Source: Serripes groenlandicus (taxonomy: Eukaryota > Mollusca > Bivalvia > Cardiida > Cardiidae). From it: a stretch of 64,000 nt of DNA. Both the position numbers and the translations under genes were made by a program. Location of the stretch: the NCBI GenBank assembly GCA_031761405.1, contig JASEVX010000003.1:110499543-110563542 (forward strand). The letters run 5' to 3'. Numbering within the stretch: the stretch's first letter is position 1; each line of letters begins with the position of its first letter. Of the stretch, positions 39,971 to 52,129 are shown piece after piece. The notes beneath the pieces are model-generated. The model was not told where the DNA came from and did not search any database. It worked only from the letters and a program-made list of their open reading frames with translations.

Positions 39971-41188
39971 GCTTTGCTGGCAATGTCAACAAAAAGTCCA
40001 GGCCGAATAGGGGGTGAGTGGTTCGCTAATTTCTCGCGAACAATTCAGCTGTTAATCGCGGGAAATGTCAGTATCAAGATATGGCAGAGAAGCATAAAGT
40101 CGTCTTACTAATATCTATCAAATCTGCACTTTCAATGCCCTCAAATTCTGCTTCAGAGTCGAAATTTCGAAAAATGTCGGCAAAAAAATATTTTACATCC
40201 GCCATTTTGGAATCTCGGAAAGTACCTCTTCAGAATAGATTGATGACGTATTTATTATTTCAATTCTGACCAATCAAATTCATTATTCGGGGAGGAATCC
40301 ATTAGGAACGAGGCTGCATATTTTCCAAGTAGTTATGCATACAGAATATAAATAACTTCCAATTTATAGTTTCCGAAGTGATAATCGGTATAAATCATCA
40401 ACAAATATTTTTAACAGATAAAGAAAACGTCCGAATTTTATAGTTACCGAAGTGATAATCGGTATTTCTCGTCATCAAATATTTTTAAAAATAAAGAAAA
40501 CGTCCGACCTAATTAATTAATTAACGTTATTTGAAAGAAAGACCGTCGTCAGATTAGGCAAACTTTTAATCCAATTAGCGTAATCAAGTTAAACTACCCT
40601 ACAAACAGAGGTCGTCAAGGTGATGTCTGGTACACACGATAAGAACTCCGGTAAGCGTGTACTCGTGCTTTGACAATTATCGATTTTTTACACGTTCACC
40701 TCTGCACTTTCACCCTTTATACTTTATTTAGGGTTATTCTGAAAACGTCCATGTGTAAATTTACGGACGTTTTGGGGAATTTCTGGACGTATAATAAACG
40801 TCCAGTGCTAAATTTTCGGACGTTTTTTGGGATTTTTCGGACGTATATTACGTCCACGTCCGCTTAATGAAAGCACTGAATCATTCAGTAAATATACATT
40901 TTGCTCGTCTGTTAATTTCGCGATATTGATGATAAACAAAACAATAAATCATCATCAGTTAACATTCCCATGTTGGAAATTCCTTTGTCAATCCACTTTC
41001 AATATTGAAAAGAGACGGACCGGCAAGGGTATAACTTTGTTTTATCAAATTCTCCACAGTGTTAGCAATGTTTTTTTTTTTTCGCTTCAATGACTATTAG
41101 AAAGTATTCCCCGGAAGTAAAATTCACATGAATGCGCATGCGCAATTGAAGAGTAATCAAGGGTAGATAACCTAGTTATCGTAAAGAG
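39971..41188. repeat. Non-coding; two short tandem 'cgtccga' repeats
   Basis: 'agttaccgaagtgataatcg' followed by 'gaaaacgtccga' occurs in two adjacent ~75-bp copies (about 40368-40508). 'tttcggacgt' / 'ctggacgtat' motifs recur at 40760-40860. No gene was recognised. Confidence 0.5.
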
Positions 41189-41484
41189 CATATATGTATC
41201 ACGTTAATTGACTATCACTGACGTGATTCGGGTTGGCTGAAACCACTCGATCTGACAGGTGGGTAACCCCGCCTACTGTTATTGATTTTGTTATGGTCAC
41301 AGCTAGTGGTTTTCGCATGTAACATACAGTCACTGTTTATACACGACATGTCTGTAAGTAATTAAGCCGGGCTACCAGATACAGGAATAAACAGTAGCCC
41401 ACCGGACTTTCATTTGTAAAATGACAGTAGCCCGAGCAATTATTGTGGTAGCCCGCGGGCTCCGGGCAATGGATTTGTCGGACA
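41189..41484. mobile_element. Solo end of the TGTCCGACA element (inverted)
   Basis: This is the inverted counterpart of 46170-46460: 'cacgttaattgac', 'aagccgggctacc', 'ggtagcccgcgggctcc', ending GGATTTGTCGGACA at 41484. Beyond ~41189 the two loci no longer resemble each other, so this is a truncated or recombined copy of the element that interrupts the transposase gene. Confidence 0.65.
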
Positions 41485-43040
41485 ATGCGTCTGCTGTATA
41501 ATATGAGTTAAGATACGTCTACACTCGTTAAATTGTTAAACCCTTTCCGTGATAGCAATGTTACAAAACATTTTTTAATTTTTGTGTTAAAATGAGTAAT
41601 CAACGGAAATCAGCAATTTCTCTTTTGCACATAATTTTGTAGAACCGTATTTGAGGTTCTAAATATTAAAACGTTTTATTTCATGAACCATTATACCCTT
41701 AGTGTCCCAAATTCGGACACACTTTGTCTAATCTAAAACACGAAACGTGCAATTTCTGAATGAAGAAAATGCTCTAGTTAATCAATTATGTCTACCAACA
41801 CCCCCTTCTACCCCCCCCCCCCCCCCCCCCCCCCCACCCCCACATCTCCCTATGTTTCAAAATGTAAAATAAATATTATTTAAATATTTTTGGAAATCGA
41901 GCAATCATTGATAATTAAATAATTTCTCCTTTTCACACATTTTTTCAACATTATTTGATATTCTATATATTAAACGTTTTACTACATGAACCATTTTACA
42001 CTTTCCCCAGTTCAAAGACATTTTGACTAATTATCAACAGACGAATGAGAGTAAACGCATGCATATACATAAACGATATATTTATTGACGATAATAGAGT
42101 TGAACACATTCTGTTACAATGAATAATTGATCACGATCAGAACATTCTCCTTTTGCCGCGTTGTTTTCAACTGGCCTGTGCTGCACATGCGTCAAATCTC
42201 AGGTGTGAAAGGGATAATTTCGATATAGGGGGATCTTGCTTAACACTTCCCCACATACAACAACTCTACAATATACGACTTTGAAAACCTCTAGCTTAAC
42301 ATACACACATCTCTACCATTGAAAATAAAAGTATTTCAAACAGTGAGGCGAAAATAGAAATTGCTAAAGTTAAACAATTCTAGTTTTTCCCTATGTTTCA
42401 AAATGAAGTCTGGTGCATATTGGTGAAAATGCGTCAACAATCAGGACATTGTAAAACCCGTTCTTTTCTACCAATGTAACATACACATTTTTACATACAG
42501 ACGCCTTTGCAGCAGATGCAGTTAGAACATATTTAGGCAAAAGTAGAAGTTGCTCATGATGGGCATTTATTTGTTACTTTTGTCAGAATGTTTATAACTC
42601 GATTTGACTATCATATATATAGAGAAATTCAAAAGTTTTGCCTATATGTGTTGAAAGTTGCCTCCGGAAGATGTGTTGTTGGAAAGTGTTGTATGTGGAA
42701 AAGTGTTACAAATGAACAAATTTAGTCTTTCTGTGCTTAAAAAAAGGCAACTTTTATGTTTATTATGAACATTTGTAACATATAGGTATATTTGAAGAGT
42801 GCAACAATCGAAAGTGCAGGCCGATTTGATTAAATCTAGTCATTTGATACAAATGTTACATGTGGGTTTAATTGTGATGGACTCTATCAGATATTCATTT
42901 ATAACTGTTTCAATTATGTAATAATCTTTGTGGGTTTTGCATCGATGCAGATCGGAACTCAGTTACACAAATGCATTTATAACGCCAATTATACTAAATA
43001 CTTTATATAATACTTTTTTTCAGATAAATAGTTATACACA
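41485..43040. other. Non-coding; MITE remnants and a poly-C tract
   Basis: A run of 25 C lies at 41811-41835 (poly-G on the other strand). TTAA-family MITE remnants are at about 42245-42390 and 42480-42712 ('acagacgcctttgcagcag', 'ttgcctatatgtgttgaaag'). A pyrimidine run ending CAG at 43021-43023, just before the gene, could be a 5'-UTR splice acceptor. Confidence 0.5.
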
Positions 43041-45994
43041 ATGAAGAGGAAGGACAAAAAACAATTTAAGACGGAAATAGATAATTTGAGAAGATTAATA
43101 GAAATTAAAAGACAAAACAAGAGCAAAAATGAAAGAACTAGCAAAAACATTAATGATGATAAAGAAAAGAAAGAGGACAAAAAAAGTATTTTCAAAGACA
43201 AACATGACTCCGAAAAACCCAAGAATACTTCTAAGGAGAATACAAAAAATGAATTTGACGGAGAAACAGTAGGTGAGCAATATCCGCATTTAAGGGGTGA
43301 ATATGCGGAACTAAGGCTAGAACAGGCATCTGTAATAAAAGCTGATCGAAGCCAACACTTAACGGTTGAAGATTCTGATGCGAATAAGGAAGAGCGGGCA
43401 TTGATTACGAAAGTCGAAACCTTACATACCGAAAAGGAAGCTTTAGAGAAGAAGATAAGACATGTGAATTTACCTGAAGATGGAAAGCAAATTAAAAGAG
43501 TTGAAAAAATTGATAGGAACACAGCAAAACATATATTTTCTACTGTAACGGAAGAAAAATGCATACCTGCTGGGAAAGAATCCTCCGATAAGAAGGAGAT
43601 GAAAAAGCGCAAATTAGAAACTGAAGCTGGATCATTAATTGAAGAAAGTGACAACTTAAAAGTTGAAGATGCCCAGATAAGGCAGATTGATCAAGCAGAA
43701 CGTACCTATGCTATGAAAGAAGAAAAATTGTTAACCGGAATGCAAGCTTCAAATAAAAATAGAATAGAAAAAGAAACGTCAGCTGTAAGTATAGACGAAA
43801 TAAGGAAAGAAAGAAATGTTAAAGATACTGATATGCATAAAGCCGAAGATTTTTATGTTAAGAATGAAGAAAGTATAGGTACCGGAAAAGAATCACCCGA
43901 GAAGAAGACAGAGAAAAGTAGTGGTGAGGAATTTGAAATAATAACTAAAGCTGACAATTCAGGGGCAGAAATTAAAATCTTAGGAGGTGAAGATACCGAG
44001 ATTAAAACAGCAGAACGGACTTACGATAGGAAAGAACAAAATATACCTATCGGAATACAAGCTTCGAACAAAATGATACACATTGAGAGTACTCTTGGAA
44101 ATAAAGCTGCAGCCGAAATAATAGACGACATATGTGAAGAAATAAGTGTTGGAAGTATTCATATGATTAAAGCAGAAGAGACATATGTTGCAATTGAAGA
44201 AATACTTACTGGAAAAGATACATCCCAGAAAAAGAAGAAGAAGAAGAAAAAGAAAGAACGCTGTGAGGAATTTGAGGTAGAAACTGAGGCGGGAAAAATA
44301 GGGGAAGAAAGTAAATCCTTAAGAGGTAAACATACCAAGACTAATTTAGGAGGAAACATATACGATATGAAAGAGGAAAACTCATTTACCGGAATGCAAG
44401 CTTCCAAGAAGGTGACCCAACTTGGGAATACACTTGAAGAAGAAACTTCAGCCGGAAAGATAGACGAAATATGTGAACAAACAAGTGTTAGATTTACTGA
44501 TTTGAGTCAAGCGGACGTAACATATGTAACGAATGAAGAGAGTATACGTCCCGGACAAGATATGTCAGATGAGAAGAAGAAGAAGAAGAAAGGGAAAAAG
44601 CGTCGTGAGGACATTGAAATAGCAACTGAAGCTGGAGAAACAAGGGAAGATAGCAAATCCTTAAGAGCGAAACAGATATACAATATGAAAGACGAAAACG
44701 TATTTACAGGAATGCAACCTTCCAAGAAGACGTTACAACTTGAAAATGTACACGGAGAAGAAACTTCAGCCGGAAAGGTAGACGAAATATGCGTTGAAAT
44801 TACTGATATGAATAAAGTAGACGAGACAAATATTACGAATGAAGAGCGCATACGTCTCGGAAAAGATACATCAGAGGAGGAAAAGAAGAAGAAGAAGAAG
44901 AAGAAAAGGAAAAAGAGTATTGAAGAAATAGAAGAAGAAACTGAAGCTGGAAACATAGGGAAAGAAAGTAAATCCTTAAGAGGTGAACATACTGAGATCA
45001 ATTTAGCAGAACAGATATACGATATAAAAGACGAAAACTCATTTACCGGAAGGCAAGCTTTAAAGGAGGTGACACAACTTGGGAATTCACTTGGAGAAGA
45101 AACTCCAGCCGGAAAGATAGACGAGATATGTGAACAAACAAGTGTTAGATTTACTGATTTGAGTAAAGCGGACGAGACATATGTAACGAATGAAGAAAGT
45201 ATGCGTACCGAAAAATATACATCAGAGAAGAAGAAGAATAAGAAGAAAAAGAAAAAGCGTATTGAGGAAATTGAAGTAGAAAGTGAAGTTGGAAATATAG
45301 GAGAAAAACGTAAAACTTTTAGAGGTGAACAAATAACTATTGAAGCTACTGATATGAGTAATGAGAAAGAGACAAGTGTTAGGAATGAAGAGAGTAAAAC
45401 TTCTGAAAGAGAATCATCACAGAAAAACAAGAAGAACAAGAATGAAAAATATTATCGTCAGGAATTTGATAAAGACACATCAGATCTAATAATAGAGGAC
45501 GGAAAGCAACACTTTATGGTTGACGATTCAGAACGGACACTCAAAGCGAAAGAAAAAAACATACTTGCAGGAAAGGAAGCTCGCAAGAAAAAGATACTAC
45601 ATCAGAGTTTATATGAAAAAGATATTGCAAATGCAAATTTAGACGAAAGAATGCACACTAAAATTGTTGACAATATTGGTATGAAGAAAGCAGCTAAAAT
45701 AATTTCCACGGAAGAAGATATCATACTTTCTGGAAATGAATCCTCCGCTAAGAAGAAAAAGAGGAAAAGGAAAAAGCGTCATGTGGAATTTGAAGGAGAG
45801 CCTACAGCAGGCATATATGATGAAGAAGGCAGAACCGTAAGTGGGGAAGATGCAGAGATTAAAGAAGCAGAACTCTCATTCAATATGGAAGAAGAAACCT
45901 CTGTTTCCGTAAATCAAAATTCAAAGAAGACGATACAACTTGGGAATAGACTTGGAAGAGAAACTGAACCTCATGATAAAGACGAAATATATGA
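43041..45994 (+). CDS. N-terminal charged repeat region (exon 1, part a)
   Basis: 984 codons, open to the break. The ATG at 43041 is chosen because an in-frame TAG lies at 43029-43031. The start MKRKDKKQFK leads into a Lys/Glu-rich, coiled-coil-like region. From ~residue 170 a degenerate unit of roughly 90-115 residues recurs. Its elements are a Lys run after 'GK(D/E)(T/S)S', 'EEFEVETEAG', 'ESKSLRGEHTEI', 'YDMKEENSFTGMQASKK', 'GEETSAGKIDEICEQ' and 'DLSKADETYVTNEES'. Lysine blocks occur near nt 43590, 43896, 44221, 44560, 44870, 45217, 45415 and 45747. They look like repeated nuclear-localisation or nucleic-acid-binding tracts (inference). The frame continues past the break for only eight residues before a stop at 46017-46019, in palindromic sequence. 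Confidence 0.75.
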
Positions 45995-46162
45995 CTCATA
46001 TATTTCGTCTTTATCATGAGGTTCAGTTTCTCTTCCAAGTCTATTCCCAAGTTGTATCGTCTTCTTTGAATTTTGATTTACGGAAACAGAGGTTTCTTCT
46101 TCCATATTGAATGAGAGTTCTGCTTCTTTAATCTCTGCATCTTCCCCACTTACGGTTCTGCC
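45828..46162. repeat. Perfect 167-bp palindrome with 1-nt spacer
   Basis: 45828-45994 and 45996-46162 are exact reverse complements around C45995 as far as I can trace. The right arm copies the coding end of exon 1a backwards, so the minus strand encodes the same residues (RTVSGEDAEI...). Similarity stops at 'ggcag' on the left and 'ctgcc' on the right. The adjoining bases 'tgacaag' (46163-46169) then meet the inserted element. Confidence 0.9.
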
Positions 46163-46169
46163 TGACAAG

Positions 46170-47908
46170 TGTCCGACAAATCCATTGCCCGGAGCCCGCG
46201 GGCTACCACAATAATTGCCCGGGCTACTGTCATTTTCAAATGAAAGCCCGGCGGGCTACTGTTTATTCCCGTGTCTGGTAGCCCGGCTTAATTACTTACA
46301 CACATGTCGTGTATAAACAGTGACTGTATGTTACATGCGAAAACCACTCGCTGTGACCATAAACAAATCAATATCAGTAGGCGGAGTTACCAACCTGTCA
46401 GATCGAGTGGTTTCAGCCAACCGAATCGCTTCAGTAATAGTCAATTAACGTGATATATATACCCATTACGGCGGTCCAATCATTAGTGACCATTGTTCCC
46501 TGGTGTTAATCCATGAATGATTGCGAATAACCAATGAAATTCAAATATTCCCTTAAACGTATTTTGATCCATATTTCTACTTTCGGTATGCGATGTTTGC
46601 AAACTGGTGCAGACCGGTTCAGAAAGACGGAGAAGAAAATTGTCACCATGCAGAAGTTAATAAAATAAATTCGATCCAAATATTAAAGACAATACAATAC
46701 GACCACTTCTAGATCTTATCTTGTCGTTAATCAAATATGAAACACCTTCATAATCGACATAGTATGCGATATGTCAAAGAAAATGTTTGGGATGAAATCT
46801 ATAATGAATAATAAATGCCCAATCACGGCTTTGTTTACCAAAATTAATTAGCATAACCGGCGGGAAAAAAAATCATATGACTTAATAATTGCGATTTCAT
46901 TGGAAGAAATGAGAAATTAGGTCAATGACGTTAACGATCCGACGACCCCGATCAAGAGTAGACCCCGATATTTACATTCAACGCTGTTTACCGATTTCAA
47001 ATTCTCAGTAGGGAACCATGATTAACATTGCGCAATTATCAAAATGGCGGCTATGTTGTGAATAATGCCGTAACACATGAAACAAATTTAACGTGTTACA
47101 TGTGTTTTTGACAATATTTTATGATTTAACCCTTTCCCTCATACAACAATTCTGCAGCAGACGACTTTGAACATATTTTGTCAAAAAATAAAAAATATAA
47201 TGGATAACCTATGACTAAGTGGAAAACATTGTGGTAAAAGGAGATATTGCTTGTTTTGATCAATTTCTTCTGTTGTCACTATGTTTTCAAAAAGCTGTCT
47301 GCTGCAGAGACGTCAGAGAGCGTCTATATGAGGGAAAGGGTTAATAACTTCATTGAACCTGATAAATTTGACTTTTGGTTAATAAAATTGAATCTTATTT
47401 AATATGTCGTTCTTTGTAAAACTGACACTCGTATCGTATGCCCTGTTTCGGTGAGGGACCTAAATCGGTGACCTCCAATTTGAAGAGTTTATACTACATC
47501 ATTTGATTTTTTGGTCTCAAGTTTAAACATTTCTGTCACTAGCTTTTAAATCTTTTGTAAATATGGATAAATTACATACATTTTATGCAGAATATTTCAA
47601 ATAACCTAGTGAAAAGTAATCTTGAAAATCTTTAGTACCAATTTTCTCCTATCTGTTAAGCTCTACCAAAAAGTATTTTTTCCAAATTTCATTTTTATTT
47701 AACTGAATGCTGCACTTCAGTCATGTTATTTGAAATGGTCATTAACCTTAAATCATGTACATGGTGTGCTCTTAATATTATGTTTGTACAGAAGTAGAAA
47801 ACAAAAATAATCATAAAACACTCATTGGCATCCGCGATATTTCGGGCTACCAGCTTCCAAATCTGGTAGCCCAGTGGGCTACCAAACAATTCTGAAATTT
47901 GTCGGACA
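46170..47908. mobile_element. 1.74-kb TGTCCGACA element inserted in the gene
   Basis: It starts TGTCCGACAAATCC and ends GAAATTTGTCGGACA, a 12-bp terminal inverted repeat. Both ends are rich in 'ggtagcccgcgggctacc'-like small palindromes (46190-46290, 47848-47882). Flanks are ctgacaag (46162-46169) and ctgatgag (47909-47916), an imperfect 8-bp repeat (6/8). No long frame is present, so it is non-autonomous. It carries a nested TTAA MITE (47130-47340). A related end lies inverted at 41189-41484. The superfamily is not assigned. Confidence 0.75.
47130..47340. mobile_element. TTAA-family MITE nested in the inserted element
   Basis: TTAA at 47126-47129 and 47341-47344. The ends CCCTTTCCCTCATA and TATGAGGGAAAGGG are perfectly inverted, with 'ctgcagcagacgac' and 'ctgtctgctgcagag' subterminal. 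It is the best-preserved copy besides 1411-1632 and the youngest layer at this locus. Confidence 0.85.
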
Positions 47909-47910
47909 CT

Positions 47911-50516
47911 GATGAGCAAGTAAAGGTTAAAGCTACTCATATAGATAAGACGGAAGACACTTATGTTAAGAATGAAGAGAGTGTAAGCCCCGGTAAAAAC
48001 ACATCAGAGAAGAAGAAGAAGAAGAAGAAGAAAAAAAAGAAACACCTAAGTCGTGGAAATAATTTACCATCCAAAATAAAGAAAAAACAGCGCAACACAA
48101 ATGAAGAAGAAGAAATATATGCAGAAACATATAATGGTGAAGAAGAAGTTCACGTTCCTTTCTATAGTGAAGACAATTATGACCTTATGAGAGACACTGA
48201 AACAGACAATGAATTAAATGGAAATTTCCTATTTCAACTGAATGAAACGGAATGGAAAACAATTAAACCCGCTATGAAACAGAATGTTGGGATAAGGACA
48301 CGGATAGTTCGAAGGTTACAGAACAATTGGACTGACCTTTTTGCAGATAATGCATCTGTGACACACCCTGGATGTGTTATTGCATTCAAAACTCATCATT
48401 GTAAATTACCAACAAGTCGGAGATTATCTGGTGCATTCGTTACAGCAACAGCATTATGTAAAGGACCGAATTGTTGTGGAAAGTTTATTTTTACAATAGA
48501 AAGTGAATACACTAACGAAAATAAGATCGATGTTCACTATTCGGTAACTGGACATATCGAACACGACCCTGACGAAGTGAACAGAAGACATTTAAGTGGA
48601 CTAAAGAGAAATCAAATTGGACGGAATTGTCAAAGAACAACAACGACGTCGACATATTACAACCAATTATTACAGGGCATGGAAGAACAAATGAACCAAG
48701 GAAATTATACCACTGTACCAAACCCTACAGTGTTACGACAGTCTGTTTCGGAAATTGTAAAAAAAGAATACCTCCATCAAAACATAATAGCAGAACTCCA
48801 GATGTTAAAAGAAACTTACGAAAAGGAAAAAGACCCGTACATTAGAGACATTGGATTTGATCCATTTACCTTAATCTTATTTTCTGAAAAACAGTTGAAG
48901 AAAATAAAAACATTATCGGCACAAAAGAATTTGAACGTCTACATTGATGCCACAGGCTCTATTATATCCCGAATAACAGGTCAAAAGCAACCGTACCTTT
49001 ATTCAATAGTTATAAAGCCAGACTCAAACTTACCTGGAGTGTCGGTTGCAGATATGATAACAACACAGCATTCTATTCCAAGAATAGAACTGTTTTTGAA
49101 TACCGTCAAAAGATCTGCGAGTTTAACAGGAGCGAACGTTAGAATACAGAAAGTGGAAACCGACTACAGCTTTGCCTTAATACAAGCATGTTTGAGGTCG
49201 TTCAATAACCTCAATGTAAAATCATATCTCAGAAAATCTTTTGAACTGATCAATTCCAATGAAATGGATGGCAATCTAACTGTCCATCATCTGTGTTCTA
49301 CACACATTCTCCAGGATTTCATAAGACAATTGAAAAAGATGAAATCGCCCTTGAAAAAAAAAGGCCGGGAATTATTACTGAAATCTTTTGCATTGTTACA
49401 AAATGCCTCAACTTTGCAAGAGGCAGTGACTATCTATACTGACATATGCCATGTATTTTTGTCGGAATATGCGAATTCACATATGAAATGTTCATTGGCC
49501 AGTCTAAACGACAAATTCGAACAAAAAGAAAACATAATGGAAACGGAAGAAGAAGAGGACGAATTAGACTGGAAGGAAGAGCTGGAAGAGGAAGATCCCG
49601 ATCATCGTAAAACTATCCGAGAGGCGTCTCCCTTCACAACAATCTTCCAGAAGGTTACAAGAAAGACCGAATCTCAACAATCAACATGTGAAACAGATGA
49701 ACGAAATGAGTTCACTTTTCCCGAAGCAGTGCACTGTCTTCTTGATAAATTTATGCACTTACTGCCATTATGGACAGGCATAATGCTGCATAAATTGATA
49801 CAAAATGACCAATCATCAATGACAAGAGACTCTAACTCACCAGTTGAAGATTGGTTTAAAGTTATAAAGCATGACATCGGCCTTAAATCGAGATCGAGAC
49901 CTTCAAAACTTGTGATAAATTTAAAAGAACTAGTCAATGGCAGGCTGTTAGAGTCACAATTCCCAAATGCCAGAAAATCAAAAACATCCCGAAAAAGAAA
50001 AGTACACGTTGAACAAATCGATACCCAGGAGGAAATATGGTCTAAACGTGCACCGAAAACAAAGGCAAAGTACATGCCGAAACCAAAGACAACACATAAC
50101 CCTTCCCAAGATAAACTACTTCCACGCGTTATGAGTTGGGGAGGGAAGCTGGAAGGTTACGAACTTGCAAACACATGCACAATAGACAATGGACTAACAA
50201 TACTCCATATGTATTATACTCAAAACAAAAAATTTGCAGAACATCTACATGAGCAAAGAGATGAAATATGGACAACTTTACTGACAGTTTTTGAAATGAT
50301 GAAGGACTGTCTATTCACTGAAGCAAAAATGACATGGGTAAATTATACTCGAAAACACGTCGCCCTATCATCAGTTACAAACCTGTATGGTGATGAAGCC
50401 GACGCTTTCTTCTCATATATTGACAGATCATGGACTTCATCTACCACATCGCAGTGTAATCTCTACTGCCCGGAACCAGTAATTGAGACAAGGGAAACTT
50501 CCTGTATAGCAACCAG
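47911..50516 (+). CDS. MULE-type DDE transposase core (exon 1, part b)
   Basis: The frame is open from a TTG at 47899, but the first four codons lie in the inserted element. Gene sequence begins at GAT 47911, which joins part a in frame (DEIYD-EQ). A last charged unit with a Lys run (~48011) precedes the catalytic core. Numbering in the joined ~1,990-aa protein: YIDATGS with D1330 (nt 48946), VETDYSFALIQA with D1402 (49162), HLCSTH with C1446 and H1449 (49294), and SPVEDWFKVIK with E1630 (49846). This D-D-(CxxH)-E order is that of MULE transposases. The Ile-Asp-Ala-Thr-Gly context recalls animal NOF-like MULEs. A basic linker (SRKRKV) follows, then ELANTCTIDNGLTIL with C1740 (50176), resembling the Cys box of ubiquitin-specific peptidases, and CNLYC. 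The donor is AACCAG|GTATGA at 50516/50517, phase 2. Confidence 0.8.
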
Positions 50517-51081
50517 GTATGAAACAAGTTTGATCATATTCGGTGATTTTTAAAAAATACTTACTCTAATATTTACATACAAGGTATTTTCCCAAATGCG
50601 ACAATTCCTTTCATGCGACTTTCATAACATCTAGGCAAAACACAGAAAATGTCTATAAATGAAGATATATTTAACGAACAAAGTTAAAAACATTGTGAGA
50701 AAATGAGAAATTGCTCAATTATGTGCAATTTCTTCTTTTGTCACAATGTTTTCAAAAATCGTAGATGCTTTCGAGACACCAGCATGCGTCTATATGTGGG
50801 AACGGGTTTGAAACCTAAAACCGGTCCAATACATGTTAGATTTAAAATTCATTAGATGACCGCAAAAATTAACGTGTTTTAACTTTTCATAACTTTTGTA
50901 TTTTACTATTTAGTATAACATTCAACGTATTATCTCATGTTGAAGGTGAAACAATAATCAAATCAAATTCAAATTGCATTATGTTTTCAAACGAACCAAA
51001 TCGCCGCGAATACGTCTCATCGACGCTATTTCTTCTTTCCGGTCTTTTTTCCAATCAAAGTTATTTCCTCTTTTTATTCAG
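50517..51081. other. Intron with a TTAA-family MITE remnant
   Basis: GT at 50517 and TTTTTATTCAG ending 51081 form a consistent intron of 565 bp. It contains a decayed MITE at ~50600-50810 (central 'gaaattgctcaattatgtgc', end 'tctatatgtgggaacgggtt'). Reading through without splicing hits a stop at 50551. Confidence 0.65.
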
Positions 51082-51177
51082 TGCGTCGGATGCGTTCAGC
51101 AGCCTACAAGAGCTGATCGATAATTGGATGAATGATACAGCTCCATGCCATAGCAGATTTTCACTTGAGGAAGATGA
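51082..51177 (+). CDS. Exon 2 of the transposase-peptidase gene
   Basis: 96 bp. Joined in phase it encodes SASDAFSSLQELIDNWMN and on to DTAPCHSRFSLEED, which has one cysteine that could pair with CNLYC upstream and GHSC downstream in a zinc-ribbon-like insert (inference). Acceptor 'ttttattcag|t', donor 'gaagatga|gtatgt', phase 2. A spurious longer frame runs on either side of it. Confidence 0.65.
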
Positions 51178-52129
51178 GTATGTACTTTACGTCTTTTATC
51201 AATGTTAACGATGCTGTGTTATTTGATATCGACTGATTAAAATAGAACATAATTTTTCATAATGACTGAAAAGAGATAATTTAACGATGATAGGGTTGTT
51301 TCACGTGTAATTATGTCTTAACCTACTATATTTAGCTCCGTGGTCTCGGTATGTAGTTTCAAATCCCAGTTACGGTCTCAAAACTATATATTCAGCGTAT
51401 GTGCTTTGTTGAAAGCCTAAACAAATACATCGGTATTACACTGTCTCTTCCTAAACGCCCCTAGCCCTGAGCACCCGGTGTGAAATAGCCGAGTGCTAAA
51501 CCGATGTCGAACAAATAACGCAATGCATCATTAGACATCAGCAAATATCTCAACACTTCTCAGTTGACTGCTAGTACAAAGTTAATGAGAAAACAATTAA
51601 GATAATCACGAAGTTATAATGCTCTACGGTATACCACTTTATATAATAAATAAAGTTAAAATTACATACTTTATTGATGCGAAATAAGTACGGTAGTTAG
51701 ATACTGACATAGGGGCCTTATTGTGATACATTACATTGGTTTGATATGAGAAAACTGAGATGTTTGGATTTATATGCATGCTTTATTCCTTTTCCACATA
51801 TAGACGCTTTCTGTCGCCTCTGAAGCAGCGAATTCTAAAAACATTGTGACAAAAGAATAAATTGCTCAAAACGAGCATTTCCCCTTTTGACCAAATATAT
51901 ACTCTGCATTACGTGTCAGTTGGAATGTCCGGGTCAACTACGAAGGACATCCTTACTGACATGTTTAGTTCTGTGTTTGCGTGTTTATGGTATGTTTGTA
52001 TGTTTTATATGCATGCGTATACTCTGCATTACGTGTCATTAGGACTGTCCGTGTCAACTACGAATGGGTTAACATAGTATATTGATGCATATTACCGTCA
52101 TGACAATGTTTTTTATTTTTAAGTTTCAG
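51178..52129. other. Intron with MITE remnant and two satellite units
   Basis: GTATGT donor and 'taagtttcag' acceptor. Inside, 51786-51895 is part of a TTAA-family MITE. It passes directly into 51895-52070, about one and a half copies of the same ~120-bp unit that forms the array at 53.4-56.75 kb. Confidence 0.65.

Noticed and set aside
44507..45439. 310-codon minus-strand Ser/Phe-rich frame, and 42989-43654 minus
   Set aside because: Complementary shadows of the Lys/Glu-rich plus-strand exon (AAG/GAA read backwards gives CTT/TTC).
41189..46460. Long terminal inverted repeats of the MULE itself
   Set aside because: The right arm lies inside the coding region, and coding resumes 1.4 kb beyond it. 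The ends match the inserted 46170-47908 element.
47899..47910. TTG at 47899 as the true start of a separate 884-residue protein
   Set aside because: These codons lie in the terminal repeat of the inserted element. The frame and repeat pattern join seamlessly to exon 1a instead.
51862..52077. 71-codon frame inside the last intron
   Set aside because: It is two copies of the 120-bp satellite unit in frame, flanked by good splice sites that remove it.
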